A stretch of 43,807 nt of DNA from Thomasclavelia sp. (GTDB lineage Bacteria; Bacillota_I; Bacilli_A; Erysipelotrichales; Coprobacillaceae). Shown piece after piece: positions 1 through 8,911 of this stretch. Below the pieces are notes generated by a model. The model worked only from the letters and a program-made list of their open reading frames with translations, had not been told where the DNA came from and searched no databases. Where the stretch lies: NCBI RefSeq assembly GCF_017889095.1, contig NZ_JAGHEW010000242.1, positions 1 through 43,807 on the forward strand, read 5' to 3'. A program made the translations under genes and the position numbers. The stretch's first letter is position 1, and the number at the start of each line of letters is the position of its first letter.

Positions 1-191
1 AAATCACGACCTAATTCAATTTTATTTTCAACTGGTGAACGTCGTAACACTTGTAAATCCGTATTGGCAACATAGAATTCGACTCCTTCAACGCCTTCTT
101 CGACCATTCGGTTTACAGCATTATTTCCGCCACCGCCAATACCAATTACCTTAATTCGTGCTACTTGTTCAAATCCTAATTCTTCACTCAT
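1..191 (-). CDS. ftsZ: Cell division protein FtsZ, N-terminal part (runs off window)
   Basis: Reverse-strand translation [49 protein letters not shown] is the FtsZ N-terminus; follows ftsA. Confidence 0.95.
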   Translation of the reverse strand, partial: MSEELGFEQVARIKVIGIGGGGNNAVNRMVEEGVEGVEFYVANTDLQVLRRSPVENKIELGRD

Positions 192-215
192 GACAACATT
201 TCCTCTCTTTTTATA

Positions 216-1478
216 TTAATCTTCACTAAAAAATGAATCCAATAATTTAGATACTTTCTTTCCTTGGTTTTTAGGTGCTGATTTTGTCAGCCCTTTAAAT
301 CTAATTGCCATTGTACTAGTAACATCTGGCAATACTAACGATGGTGTGTAATCACCAATTACTTGTTTTCGTTCCATCAAATAATAGATCATTCCGATAG
401 CACTTACTAGCGACATATCGCGAGCCCCAATTGTATCAGGTCGATACAATCTTACTGAACAATCCAATACTTCACTGGCAATTTTGTCTAACATTTCTAA
501 CTCACCGCCACCACCAACAATCAATGCTTCATATTTGTTAATATCTTCGATTACTGCTATTTTCTCTTTAATTTTATTCATTACTTCATAAGCAGTTTCA
601 TTTAATAAATCAGCTAGATCTTGTTGTGTATAGTCGCGTTTGCCTTCTTTAGAATAGGTAGTATGAATAATATCATTTTGCCCAGTAGTCACATCTAAAG
701 ATCCATATTTAATCTTATAAGCTTCAGCCTGATTCATTGATATTTGCATATTTTGGGCTACTTTTCTTGTAAAATCATAACCACCAACTTGACATACTGT
801 CAAATATTGCAAATAGCCATTTTTATAAAATGATACAGTTGTAGTTTTATGACCCATATCAATCAATATAGCTCCTTCTTGTAAATACACAGCATCAAAA
901 GCCTCATTAGCACAGGCATAAGCATTGATCGTTATATCTAATACTTCGATCCCACACTTTTCCACAACCGAAATATATGGATAAAGTAATTCCTTACTAG
1001 TAGTGATAATCAAAGTATCAACTATCAAATTTCGTGACACTTCACCTAAAGGTGCTTCACTAGTAGCTCCTTTATCACTATGATAGCGTACTGGAATAAT
1101 AGAAACGACTTCTTCATCTTTAGAACGTTTAAATTTAGAAGAAAGTCTTAAAACCCGAACAATATCATCAGTTGTGATTTTAGAACCATTTTCTGATAAA
1201 CTGATACTGCTATCACTTTGATATAATTTAGCTTTAATAGTGGGAATCGTAAGCGCCACACTAGTAATTTTACTTTCCAAAAACTTTTCCGCTTCTTCAA
1301 TTAACTTTTTAATATCTTTAGCTAAGATACGATCATCTTCAATAATCCCCTTTTTAACACCATGACTAGCAACGGTCTTGACAAAAAGAACATTTACATT
1401 AATACTACTTATTTCCGCAACTAAAAACTTTAAAGTTGCACTTCCGATATCTAAAACAGCGTAAATATCTTTCATCAC
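216..1478 (-). CDS. ftsA: Cell division protein FtsA
   Basis: Actin-like motifs (DIGSATLKFLVAE, GAILIDMGHKTTTVSFY, ALIVGGGGELEML) and position next to ftsZ. Confidence 0.95.
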   Translation of the reverse strand: MMKDIYAVLDIGSATLKFLVAEISSINVNVLFVKTVASHGVKKGIIEDDRILAKDIKKLIEEAEKFLESKITSVALTIPTIKAKLYQSDSSISLSENGSKITTDDIVRVLRLSSKFKRSKDEEVVSIIPVRYHSDKGATSEAPLGEVSRNLIVDTLIITTSKELLYPYISVVEKCGIEVLDITINAYACANEAFDAVYLQEGAILIDMGHKTTTVSFYKNGYLQYLTVCQVGGYDFTRKVAQNMQISMNQAEAYKIKYGSLDVTTGQNDIIHTTYSKEGKRDYTQQDLADLLNETAYEVMNKIKEKIAVIEDINKYEALIVGGGGELEMLDKIASEVLDCSVRLYRPDTIGARDMSLVSAIGMIYYLMERKQVIGDYTPSLVLPDVTSTMAIRFKGLTKSAPKNQGKKVSKLLDSFFSED

Positions 1479-1562
1479 GTATCCCCTTTTCTTTGTATAT
1501 ATACAATATTAGCATAAAACCTATAATTTTTAAACTCCTTTAAACATCACGAGTTAAAAAAA

Positions 1563-2327
1563 TTAATTATAAGCATAAACATACTTTCCACATAAGTCAT
1601 AGTATTTTTGATCAGGAAATTTTTCCATGATGGCTGAATAATTATTATCAGCTAACTGCTTAGCCATATCATCATATAAAGCATATAAAACTTTACCATC
1701 ATCCATCAATAATTCTACTCTAGTTTCCACCACTCCTTCAGGTGCGTATTTAACTTCAGAAACCTGATTAATTACCTGAGTTGGGAGTTTGGCAAACTGT
1801 TTTGCCAAAGCTTTAAAATGAGCTTCATCAAAATTACTGATCAAAGGACATCTTTGAACAAAACCTGGTAAAGAGCCGCTTTCATTTTTGATCACACGAC
1901 CTGTTTGGGAAACAACATATAAAATTCCATTTATATTAGCCTGTCCAATTGGTTCACATTCATCGACCCTAATCGTCACTTTACCAAAAAGATCTTTAGT
2001 TACTGTAGCATCTTTAATCAAAGATGTTTTTTCAATTGCCTTTTCAGCCTCACTTAAATCAGTAAAAAAAGTAAAATCACGATGTAATTCAATATTTGAA
2101 GCAGCAATAATTTCTTCAGTCGTAACTTTTTCATTACCAATTACTTTAATTGACTGCAATCTACTATAATCACTTATAAAGAAAGCAATAATTAAAATAA
2201 TCACAATTACTATCATTACTAAAATTCGTTTTCTTTTTCTTCGTTTTGCTTTTTTCTTCTTTAAATAAGATTTAACTTGTTCTTGATCGTAATAATTATA
2301 TATTACTTTTTGCTGCTTCTTTTTCAT
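1563..2327 (-). CDS. divIB: Cell division protein FtsQ/DivIB
   Basis: Lys/Arg-rich cytoplasmic tail, single TM, POTRA-like 'LQSIKVIGNEKVTTEEIIAAS'; between murB and ftsA. Confidence 0.88.
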   Translation of the reverse strand: MKKKQQKVIYNYYDQEQVKSYLKKKKAKRRKRKRILVMIVIVIILIIAFFISDYSRLQSIKVIGNEKVTTEEIIAASNIELHRDFTFFTDLSEAEKAIEKTSLIKDATVTKDLFGKVTIRVDECEPIGQANINGILYVVSQTGRVIKNESGSLPGFVQRCPLISNFDEAHFKALAKQFAKLPTQVINQVSEVKYAPEGVVETRVELLMDDGKVLYALYDDMAKQLADNNYSAIMEKFPDQKYYDLCGKYVYAYN

Positions 2328-2330
2328 AAT

Positions 2331-3245
2331 CTACTCCCAATTAACTAATTCTACTTCACGTTTCAAATTAACCCCATATTTTTCTTTTACTTTAGTTTGT
2401 ACTAACATAATTAAATCATAAATATCTTTAGCACTGGCATAACCATTATTAACGATAAAATTTGAATGTTTTGGTGAAACTTGAGCACCCCCAATTTCAT
2501 ATCCTCTTAAACCGCATTCATCAACATATTTCCATGCTGGATGGTTTTCGGGATTTCTAAAAACACTCCCGGCACTTGGCATATTCCATGGCTGCGTTGC
2601 CATTCGTCTTTCTTTTCGTTTATCTAAAACAGCTTTAATTTCTTCAGGATCTTTTGGTGCCAATTCAAATTCAGCTTCCAAAACAATTAATTTTCGATTA
2701 TCCTGACAAATTGAATGCCGATATGAAAACTGCATTTGTTCTTTTAAGTAAGTTACTACCTGATAATTTTCATCTAGTAACGTAACACTTTTAACCACAC
2801 TGGCAATATCATATTTATAAGCTCCGGCATTCATAAAAATACCACCGCCAATTGAACCAGGAATTCCACCCATAAATTCAAAACCACTTAAACCGATTTT
2901 CCCGGCCTGATAAGCCAAGTTAATCATCATCACTCCAGCTTGAGCTTTGATCGTACAACCATTGATACTTACCTTAGTAAAATATTCATTTAAAGAAATG
3001 ATGATACCATCATATTCCCGATCCGAAAACAATAAATTCGAACCACGACCAATAACTTTATGTTTAACCTGGTTATCTTTACAATATTTAAGTGTTTTAA
3101 TTAAACTGTCAATATCTTTAACTTTTAAATAAATTCTAGCTGGACCACCAACTTTATAAGTAGTATGCTTATACATTGGTTCATCTTCAATGATCCTTCC
3201 AACATCTAACTCTTCTATATCTTTTTTTATTTGAACAAAATCCAT
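2331..3245 (-). CDS. murB: UDP-N-acetylenolpyruvoylglucosamine reductase
   Basis: MurB FAD-binding motifs (TTYKVGGPARIYLK, GRGSNLLFSD, GFEFMGGIPGSIGGGIFMNAGAY, PSAGSVFRNP). Confidence 0.96.
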   Translation of the reverse strand: MDFVQIKKDIEELDVGRIIEDEPMYKHTTYKVGGPARIYLKVKDIDSLIKTLKYCKDNQVKHKVIGRGSNLLFSDREYDGIIISLNEYFTKVSINGCTIKAQAGVMMINLAYQAGKIGLSGFEFMGGIPGSIGGGIFMNAGAYKYDIASVVKSVTLLDENYQVVTYLKEQMQFSYRHSICQDNRKLIVLEAEFELAPKDPEEIKAVLDKRKERRMATQPWNMPSAGSVFRNPENHPAWKYVDECGLRGYEIGGAQVSPKHSNFIVNNGYASAKDIYDLIMLVQTKVKEKYGVNLKREVELVNWE

Positions 3246-3254
3246 TTCTAACTC

Positions 3255-4331
3255 CTATATTTCTTTGATCAATTGATAAATATCTTTACAAGCATCAGGT
3301 TTACCTAATGCTTTAGCATTTTTTTTCATACTTTCTTGTAACATTTGATTACCAATAATTTCATCAACTTTACTTACAAAATCATCACTGTTTAAATCAG
3401 CTTCTAAGATCATCATCGCCGCATCTTTATCAGCTAATTCTTTAGCATTATACTCCTGATGATTAGCGACAACATAAGGACTAGGAATCAAGATTGCCGG
3501 AATACCAACTGCAGTGATTTCTGCCAAAGTTGAAGCTCCAGCTCTTGATACTACTAAAGTCGTACTTTTTAAAACTGATGGCATATCTTCAATATAAGGC
3601 ACCAGTTTAATATTACTGCTTAAATCTTTTAACTCATCTTGCATTTGATTGAAAAAAGGCTTACCGGTTACATATAGCACCTGATAATCTTTATCTTTAA
3701 ATGCCCGAAGTGATTCTACCATCTTTTCGTTAACTGATTTTGAACCAAGTGATCCCATTACGATCGTTACTAATGGCTTATTTCTATCTAAACCGTATTC
3801 TTTAAAAATATCCTTTGGTTCAATTTTAGCAATCACACTAGCACGAGGATTTCCTAACAGATAAGTTTTTTCTTTAGGAAATGACTGATACGCTAGATCA
3901 TAGCAACAAACGATCCGATCAACATTTTTAATTAAAATTTTATTAGTTAAGCCAATTACCGAATTTTGTTCATGGATCATCGTTTTATACCCCAGTCGAG
4001 TAGCCGCTTCAACAATACTGGCACTAGGATAACCACCAAAACCAATAACAATATCTGGTTTAAATTCTTTAACAACCTTTTTTGCTGTAAATATTGATTT
4101 TACAAATATTAAAGCAGCAATCCCTTTTTTGATAGGATTACCGACCAAACCTCTAACATTTAACCCAACATAGTCATATCCCATTTTAGGAACCACCTGT
4201 GATTCTAAACGATCTTTGGTCCCAACAAATAAAAAAACACTGTCAGGTTCTACTTCTTTTATATATTCAACCAAAGCCAAAGCAGGATATAAATGTCCTC
4301 CTGTTCCTCCAGCTCCAACAATTACTCTCAT
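3255..4331 (-). CDS. murG: UDP-GlcNAc:undecaprenyl-PP-MurNAc-pentapeptide GlcNAc transferase
   Basis: MurG motifs (VGAGGTGGHLYPALAL, MIHEQNSVIGLTNK, SRAGASTLAEITAVGIPAILIPSP). Confidence 0.96.
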   Translation of the reverse strand: MRVIVGAGGTGGHLYPALALVEYIKEVEPDSVFLFVGTKDRLESQVVPKMGYDYVGLNVRGLVGNPIKKGIAALIFVKSIFTAKKVVKEFKPDIVIGFGGYPSASIVEAATRLGYKTMIHEQNSVIGLTNKILIKNVDRIVCCYDLAYQSFPKEKTYLLGNPRASVIAKIEPKDIFKEYGLDRNKPLVTIVMGSLGSKSVNEKMVESLRAFKDKDYQVLYVTGKPFFNQMQDELKDLSSNIKLVPYIEDMPSVLKSTTLVVSRAGASTLAEITAVGIPAILIPSPYVVANHQEYNAKELADKDAAMMILEADLNSDDFVSKVDEIIGNQMLQESMKKNAKALGKPDACKDIYQLIKEI

Positions 4332-4453
4332 TCTCTCACCTCTAACTAGTAGTATACCATTAATACGTTGATTTTGAAATATTTAAAACAATTCCCATCG
4401 CAATTAATGTAATCGTTAAAGAAGACCCGCCATAAGACATAAGTGGCAAAGTC

Positions 4454-4463
4454 ACACCTGTAA
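4454..4463. other. Left attachment-site core (attL), ACACCTGTAA
   Basis: 10-bp core identical to 39525-39534; host ftsW on the left side, element DNA on the right side. Confidence 0.88.
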
Positions 4464-4477
4464 TTATGCAATTACGA
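4461..4477. repeat. Left terminal inverted arm TAATTATGCAATTACGA
   Basis: 15/17 match to the reverse complement of 39509-39525 (TAATTTTGTAATTACGA); the arms flank the attP centre when the ends are joined. Confidence 0.82.
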
Positions 4478-4508
4478 TTCACCTTAAAATTTACCAATTT
4501 TCCTTGAT

Positions 4509-6074
4509 TTAATCAAGATATTCTTTAACTTTTACTTTAAAAAATATTTCCATATTTTTATTTCGATCAATTTCAATCCGATCAATTAAACGATAAAGCA
4601 ATTCATTACTTAATTTATTAAACTGCAAATAGTCACTAATAAGTAATTCAAACGAACTGATATTTTTTGGTGTTTTTATCATCATTTGTTTTTGGATCTT
4701 TTTTTGCTTTTTCTTTAACGTATCTAATTGACTTTGATATTTTTTAGCTAATGATACATACTGCTGTTTACTAATAATTTCATCTAAACGATCTTGATAA
4801 AGTTTAGCTAAAATATGTTCATTTTTAATAATTTCATTTTTAATCGTGTTTAATTCTTTTATCAATGATTCATTTTCTTGATTTACTAATAACTCCATCT
4901 TCTTTAATAATGGCTTAACGTCATAATTTTTAAAAAAATTATTTCCTATTCTTTTAAACAAAGCTTCCATCTCTTTTAAAAAAATCGAATAATTAATCCG
5001 GTGTGATGAACATAAATGATACTTGCTGTACTTAGAATAATAATTACATTCACCCCATAATAAATAACCCGTTTTATTCTTGCGTTTATAAATGCTGATG
5101 TTATGACCACATTCTTTGCATTTTAGTAAACCTTGAAACAAATACTTTTTTTCATGACGAGATCGATATTTTTGTTTTTTGCTTAATTCATTTTGTACGC
5201 AGGCAAACAATTCTTTAGATACGATTGGTTCATGAGTATTTTCAACTACGATCCATTTTGATGGTGGCAACTCGATTAACTTTTTGGAATTGTAACTTAG
5301 CTTTTGCCAGCGCCCTTGAACCATATTACCTAGATACATCTGGTCACTAGCGATACTTCTTACCGTCTGCGATGACCAGATGCCAAAACCATCATTTAAA
5401 CTTGTTTGTTGATTACCACGCGTTTCTTTTTTATAAATCGAAGGGATGGCAATCTTTTTAGCGGTCAAACGATGCGCTACAACACTGGTCCCAGCTCCTT
5501 CACTGATCCATTTAAAAATCATTCTAACCACATCTGCAGCTTCTTTATCAATGATTAACTGCTTAGGGTTATCGGGATTTTTTTGATAGCCATATTTAGG
5601 ATAAGTAGCAATATAATCTCCTTTTTTCCTTTTAGCATCAAAAGTAGTCCTAATTTTTTTCGACGTATCACGTAAATATAAGTCATTAACACTTAACCGA
5701 ATTCCTAACATCGCATCACCGACATTAGAATCATAACCATCATTAATGGCAATAAAACGAACTCTTTTGGCTAAAAAATATTCTTCAATATAAGTTCCGG
5801 TTTCATATAACTGACGACCTAATCTTGATAAGTCCTTGACAATTATACAATTAATCTCTCCATTTTCAATAGCTTGTTTCAATCTTTCAAAACCAGGCCG
5901 GTCAAAATTAGAACCCGTAAAGCCATCATCGCTATAATGAGCAACGATTTTGATTGCATTAAATTTCGCAAATGACTCAATGATCATTTTCTGACTTTCA
6001 ATTGAAGAACTCTCATCCCTTTTATCATCTTCTTTAGAAAGTCGTTCATATCCTGCCGCTAAATAAGTTATCAT
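4509..6074 (-). CDS. Large serine recombinase (TnpX/SCC-Ccr-like architecture)
   Basis: N-terminal resolvase domain (GYERLSKEDD..SSSIESQ..DDGFTGSNFDRPGFERL..IIVKDLSRLGR), Recombinase domain, zinc ribbon (CKECGH...CNYY...CSSHRI), coiled coil; 521 aa; ends 46 bp from the attL core. Confidence 0.95.
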   Translation of the reverse strand: MITYLAAGYERLSKEDDKRDESSSIESQKMIIESFAKFNAIKIVAHYSDDGFTGSNFDRPGFERLKQAIENGEINCIIVKDLSRLGRQLYETGTYIEEYFLAKRVRFIAINDGYDSNVGDAMLGIRLSVNDLYLRDTSKKIRTTFDAKRKKGDYIATYPKYGYQKNPDNPKQLIIDKEAADVVRMIFKWISEGAGTSVVAHRLTAKKIAIPSIYKKETRGNQQTSLNDGFGIWSSQTVRSIASDQMYLGNMVQGRWQKLSYNSKKLIELPPSKWIVVENTHEPIVSKELFACVQNELSKKQKYRSRHEKKYLFQGLLKCKECGHNISIYKRKNKTGYLLWGECNYYSKYSKYHLCSSHRINYSIFLKEMEALFKRIGNNFFKNYDVKPLLKKMELLVNQENESLIKELNTIKNEIIKNEHILAKLYQDRLDEIISKQQYVSLAKKYQSQLDTLKKKQKKIQKQMMIKTPKNISSFELLISDYLQFNKLSNELLYRLIDRIEIDRNKNMEIFFKVKVKEYLD

Positions 6075-6208
6075 TTTAACGGCTCCTTTTTTAGTTTTTC
6101 TTGTTGTTTCAATGATTTAAAATATTCTAAAAAACATTCTTCTAAAACAATCTTTAATTCTTTAGCATCTTTTACTTCACTACATTTTAATTGATATGAT
6201 TGTTTCAT
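6071..6208 (-). CDS. 45-aa small protein translationally coupled to the recombinase
   Basis: MKQSYQLKCSEVKDAKELKIVLEECFLEYFKSLKQQEKLKKEPLK; internal ATG at 6208 preceded by GGAGGTG; stop overlaps recombinase start as ATGA. The longer 78-aa ORF start is not supported by an SD. Confidence 0.7.
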   Translation of the reverse strand: MKQSYQLKCSEVKDAKELKIVLEECFLEYFKSLKQQEKLKKEPLK

Positions 6209-6289
6209 CTTGCACCTCCATATTAAACCATATTGGTACAATTTAAAAAAATGATTAGAAACTAATAATTCATTTAAAGATAGCTTCAT

Positions 6290-6326
6290 AAAAAAAGGTA
6301 TAGCCAACTATGACTATACCCTTTTT
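6290..6326. terminator. Bidirectional intrinsic terminator at the end of the EPS operon
   Basis: AAAAAAAGGTATAGccaactatgaCTATACCCTTTTTT hairpin between 6330 (operon end) and the recombinase unit. Confidence 0.85.
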
Positions 6327-6329
6327 TGA

Positions 6330-7493
6330 CTAATATTTTATCGGTTCAATGCGTTGCAATAATGCAACTTCTGACTGCTTTTCCTGATTAAAATAATTAA
6401 TGATGCGCGTAATCGCTGATTCAATTCCTTTTAACTTAGAAGCATGAATAATTAAAAAATACTGTGCCGCGTTATATTTACAAACAATATCATCTTTACG
6501 TAAATTATCGATTAAGATATTTTTTAACCGCACAGATTCTTTACTAACTTGATTTAGATCTTCCCCTTGTAAAGTCAACATTACTAATGCATGTTCATGA
6601 TTACTATGTTTAATATCAACTAAATTTAACTGATAGATTCTTTTAAAAACATAATAGTCACAATAAAAAGCTCCTTTAATACTTTCACCGCTATTAATAA
6701 AATCATCTAAACTAATAATATCTATTGATGATTGGGGGTTAATATTTTGACATTGCTGGTAAAGATCTTGGATTGGTTTTGGCACTGCTGTTTCTAAATG
6801 TAAATAGTAATTATTGATTATATTTTGATAATAATCGATTGCTTTATCAATTTGGTTTAATTGATAATAGGTATTTAAACGTTTTTCAAATAAAACTTCA
6901 TTTTCTAATTTAGCGATATGGGGATGCTCTAAGATTCTTAAAATATCTTGATAACGATTAGCTTGTTGCAAATTATTGATAACTAAAAAAATTGCTGCTA
7001 AGCAATTTTTTACTAGCTGACTATTTAATTGCGCGATCCATTCGTTATTATGAAACTCTGGTAAAAATTGGTTTTCAAAACCATCAATTAATTCTAGGCA
7101 AGCTTGATACTGCTCATCTAACTGATCCAGATTATCAATATTACTAGCTAGAGTCATCAGTTTTTCATAATCAACCTGGCATTTAATTGATGGATTCCAA
7201 AAATAGCTATGTCCTTTAGATAAAATACAAACTTCTTTAGAATATAACTTTTTTAAATCCTTACGGGCGCGATAAACAAGATTTCTTAAAGCTCCGATCG
7301 TCACCTGATTTTCACGATCAGACCATAAAAAAGAAATTAATTGTTTTGCGGTTATATTTTTATCACGGTTGATGATTAGATAAATGACTAATAGCTCTAC
7401 TTGTGAACTTCTTTTCCCCTGTTCTGGAAAAACATTTTTAGAGTGGGTAATTTCTAAGATTCCTAATGTTTTTACGTTAAAACTTTTATACAT
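6330..7493 (-). CDS. BTAD/SARP-like transcriptional regulator with C-terminal degenerate GGDEF-like region
   Basis: OmpR-type winged-helix pattern (QVELLVIYLIINRDKNITAKQLISFLWSD...GALRNLVYRARKDL), BTAD-like helices, C-term 'NLRKDDIVCKYNAAQYFLIIHASKLKGIESAITRII'. Confidence 0.72.
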   Translation of the reverse strand: MYKSFNVKTLGILEITHSKNVFPEQGKRSSQVELLVIYLIINRDKNITAKQLISFLWSDRENQVTIGALRNLVYRARKDLKKLYSKEVCILSKGHSYFWNPSIKCQVDYEKLMTLASNIDNLDQLDEQYQACLELIDGFENQFLPEFHNNEWIAQLNSQLVKNCLAAIFLVINNLQQANRYQDILRILEHPHIAKLENEVLFEKRLNTYYQLNQIDKAIDYYQNIINNYYLHLETAVPKPIQDLYQQCQNINPQSSIDIISLDDFINSGESIKGAFYCDYYVFKRIYQLNLVDIKHSNHEHALVMLTLQGEDLNQVSKESVRLKNILIDNLRKDDIVCKYNAAQYFLIIHASKLKGIESAITRIINYFNQEKQSEVALLQRIEPIKY

Positions 7494-7512
7494 ATATTAT
7501 ATCTCCTTTTTA

Positions 7513-8907
7513 TTATTTGTAGCCATAGCCATAACCACCATATCCATAGCCATAACGATGCCCCTCACTATTAAAGATTGATGATCTAGCTTGATTAATT
7601 ACAGTTGCCATAATATAAGGAAGATGCTCATTTAATTCTTCTAATGAGTCTAAGATTTCACCCTGGCTTGCGTAATCTTGTTTAATTACGATTAGTCCAG
7701 TATCACAATGATCACTGATGATCAAAGCATCTTCTAAAATATATAATGGCGGAACATCTAAAATGATGTATTCGTATTCTTTTTTTAATGTTTCTAATAA
7801 TTGTTTTAATGCAGGTTTTGATAATAATTCTGGTGCTTCATCATAAGATTCAACGCCATAAATTATATTTAATGAATAATCTTGATATTGATTAATAATT
7901 TCTTTACTTGACAGTTCTCCTTTTAAATATCCGGTGATACTGCCACTAACTTGTTTTTGATCAAGCATTTTATAAATACTGGGATTTCTTAAATCTAAAT
8001 CGACTAAAGCTACTTGATGACCTTTATCAGCTAAAGCAATCGCTACATTTGTAGCTACCATTGATTTTCCCTCATTAGGCAGGACACTGCCAATCATAAA
8101 TACTTGAGCGTTATTCTTTTTATTAACTTGTTCAAAACGTAACCGTAAATCATGGAAAGCTTGTCTAAAGGAATATTGGATCCTTGGATTAGATAATAAT
8201 AATTCCAATTGTTTACTTTTACGTTTTCTTTTTACATTTAAATATGGAATCTTGGTAATATTATTTAAATGCAATGTTTCTTTAACATCTTCACTATTAA
8301 TGATTGTATGTTTAAAGATCATCTTAATTAAAATAATCATAAAACAAATTACTATTCCTAATCCAAAGCCAATTACCCCATTTTTTAGATAATCAGGATA
8401 ACTATCGGGATTAGCTGGTACAACAGGTGTATCTAATAATGAAATCTGGACATCACTCATAACTAAATCAGTTACCTGACTATAATTATTTAAAATACAA
8501 TTAGCAACGTGGTATGATGTTTCACCATCGTCACTAGTAACTTGTAAAGATACTAAATTAGTATCCGGTACTTTAGTTAAGTTAATTTGTAAAGTGCTCG
8601 GATCGATTCCTAAGCCATCACGAATAATTGATTGCATCATTTCTCCTGTAAGTAAATTACTAAATGTTACAAACATATCATCATTTTCATCGTTGGTAGC
8701 AAAGATATTATCTTGATCTTGTTTGTAGACAACAAAAACGGCATTAGAACTATAAGCAGTTTTAAAGAAAAAAAGTGTTTTTATTTCAAATATCACTACC
8801 ATTATGATAATGATCACTAAAAAAAGAACTTTCATTTTCATGAGTGTTCGATAAAAATAATCAAAATATTTAGTTAAATCAATTTTAGTTTCGTTATTAT
8901 CTTGCAT
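7513..8907 (-). CDS. Wzc-like fused polysaccharide co-polymerase/tyrosine autokinase (CpsC-CpsD type)
   Basis: N- and C-terminal TM Wzz region plus BY-kinase Walker motifs (GSVLPNEGKSMVATNVA, VALVDLDLRNP, YIILDVPP) and Tyr-rich tail YGYGYGGYGYGYK; SD ggaggt before MQDNN start. Confidence 0.9.
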   Translation of the reverse strand: MQDNNETKIDLTKYFDYFYRTLMKMKVLFLVIIIIMVVIFEIKTLFFFKTAYSSNAVFVVYKQDQDNIFATNDENDDMFVTFSNLLTGEMMQSIIRDGLGIDPSTLQINLTKVPDTNLVSLQVTSDDGETSYHVANCILNNYSQVTDLVMSDVQISLLDTPVVPANPDSYPDYLKNGVIGFGLGIVICFMIILIKMIFKHTIINSEDVKETLHLNNITKIPYLNVKRKRKSKQLELLLSNPRIQYSFRQAFHDLRLRFEQVNKKNNAQVFMIGSVLPNEGKSMVATNVAIALADKGHQVALVDLDLRNPSIYKMLDQKQVSGSITGYLKGELSSKEIINQYQDYSLNIIYGVESYDEAPELLSKPALKQLLETLKKEYEYIILDVPPLYILEDALIISDHCDTGLIVIKQDYASQGEILDSLEELNEHLPYIMATVINQARSSIFNSEGHRYGYGYGGYGYGYK

Positions 8908-8911
8908 CTTT

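Larger units (their letters stand above)
4360..4482 (-). pseudogene. ftsW: C-terminal fragment of FtsW (displaced by insertion)
   Basis: Reverse-strand reading ...ITGVTLPLMSYGGSSLTITLIAMGIVLNISKSTY*, the SEDS C-terminal signature. A GTG supplied by the element end lies in frame (40 aa ORF) but without a good SD. Confidence 0.9.

Noticed and set aside
1888-2169. Plus-strand ORFs antisense to the dcw and EPS genes (also 2947-3132, 11677-11988, 14166-14459, 14769-15035, 15064-15264, 15261-15449, 15771-15998, 19560-19772, 21454-21693, 22017-22205, 29361-29567, 31015-31233, 36236-36517, 37984-38220, 42377-42565)
   Set aside because: All antisense to well-supported genes, low-complexity or Cys/Ser/hydrophobic composition, no SD or family features.
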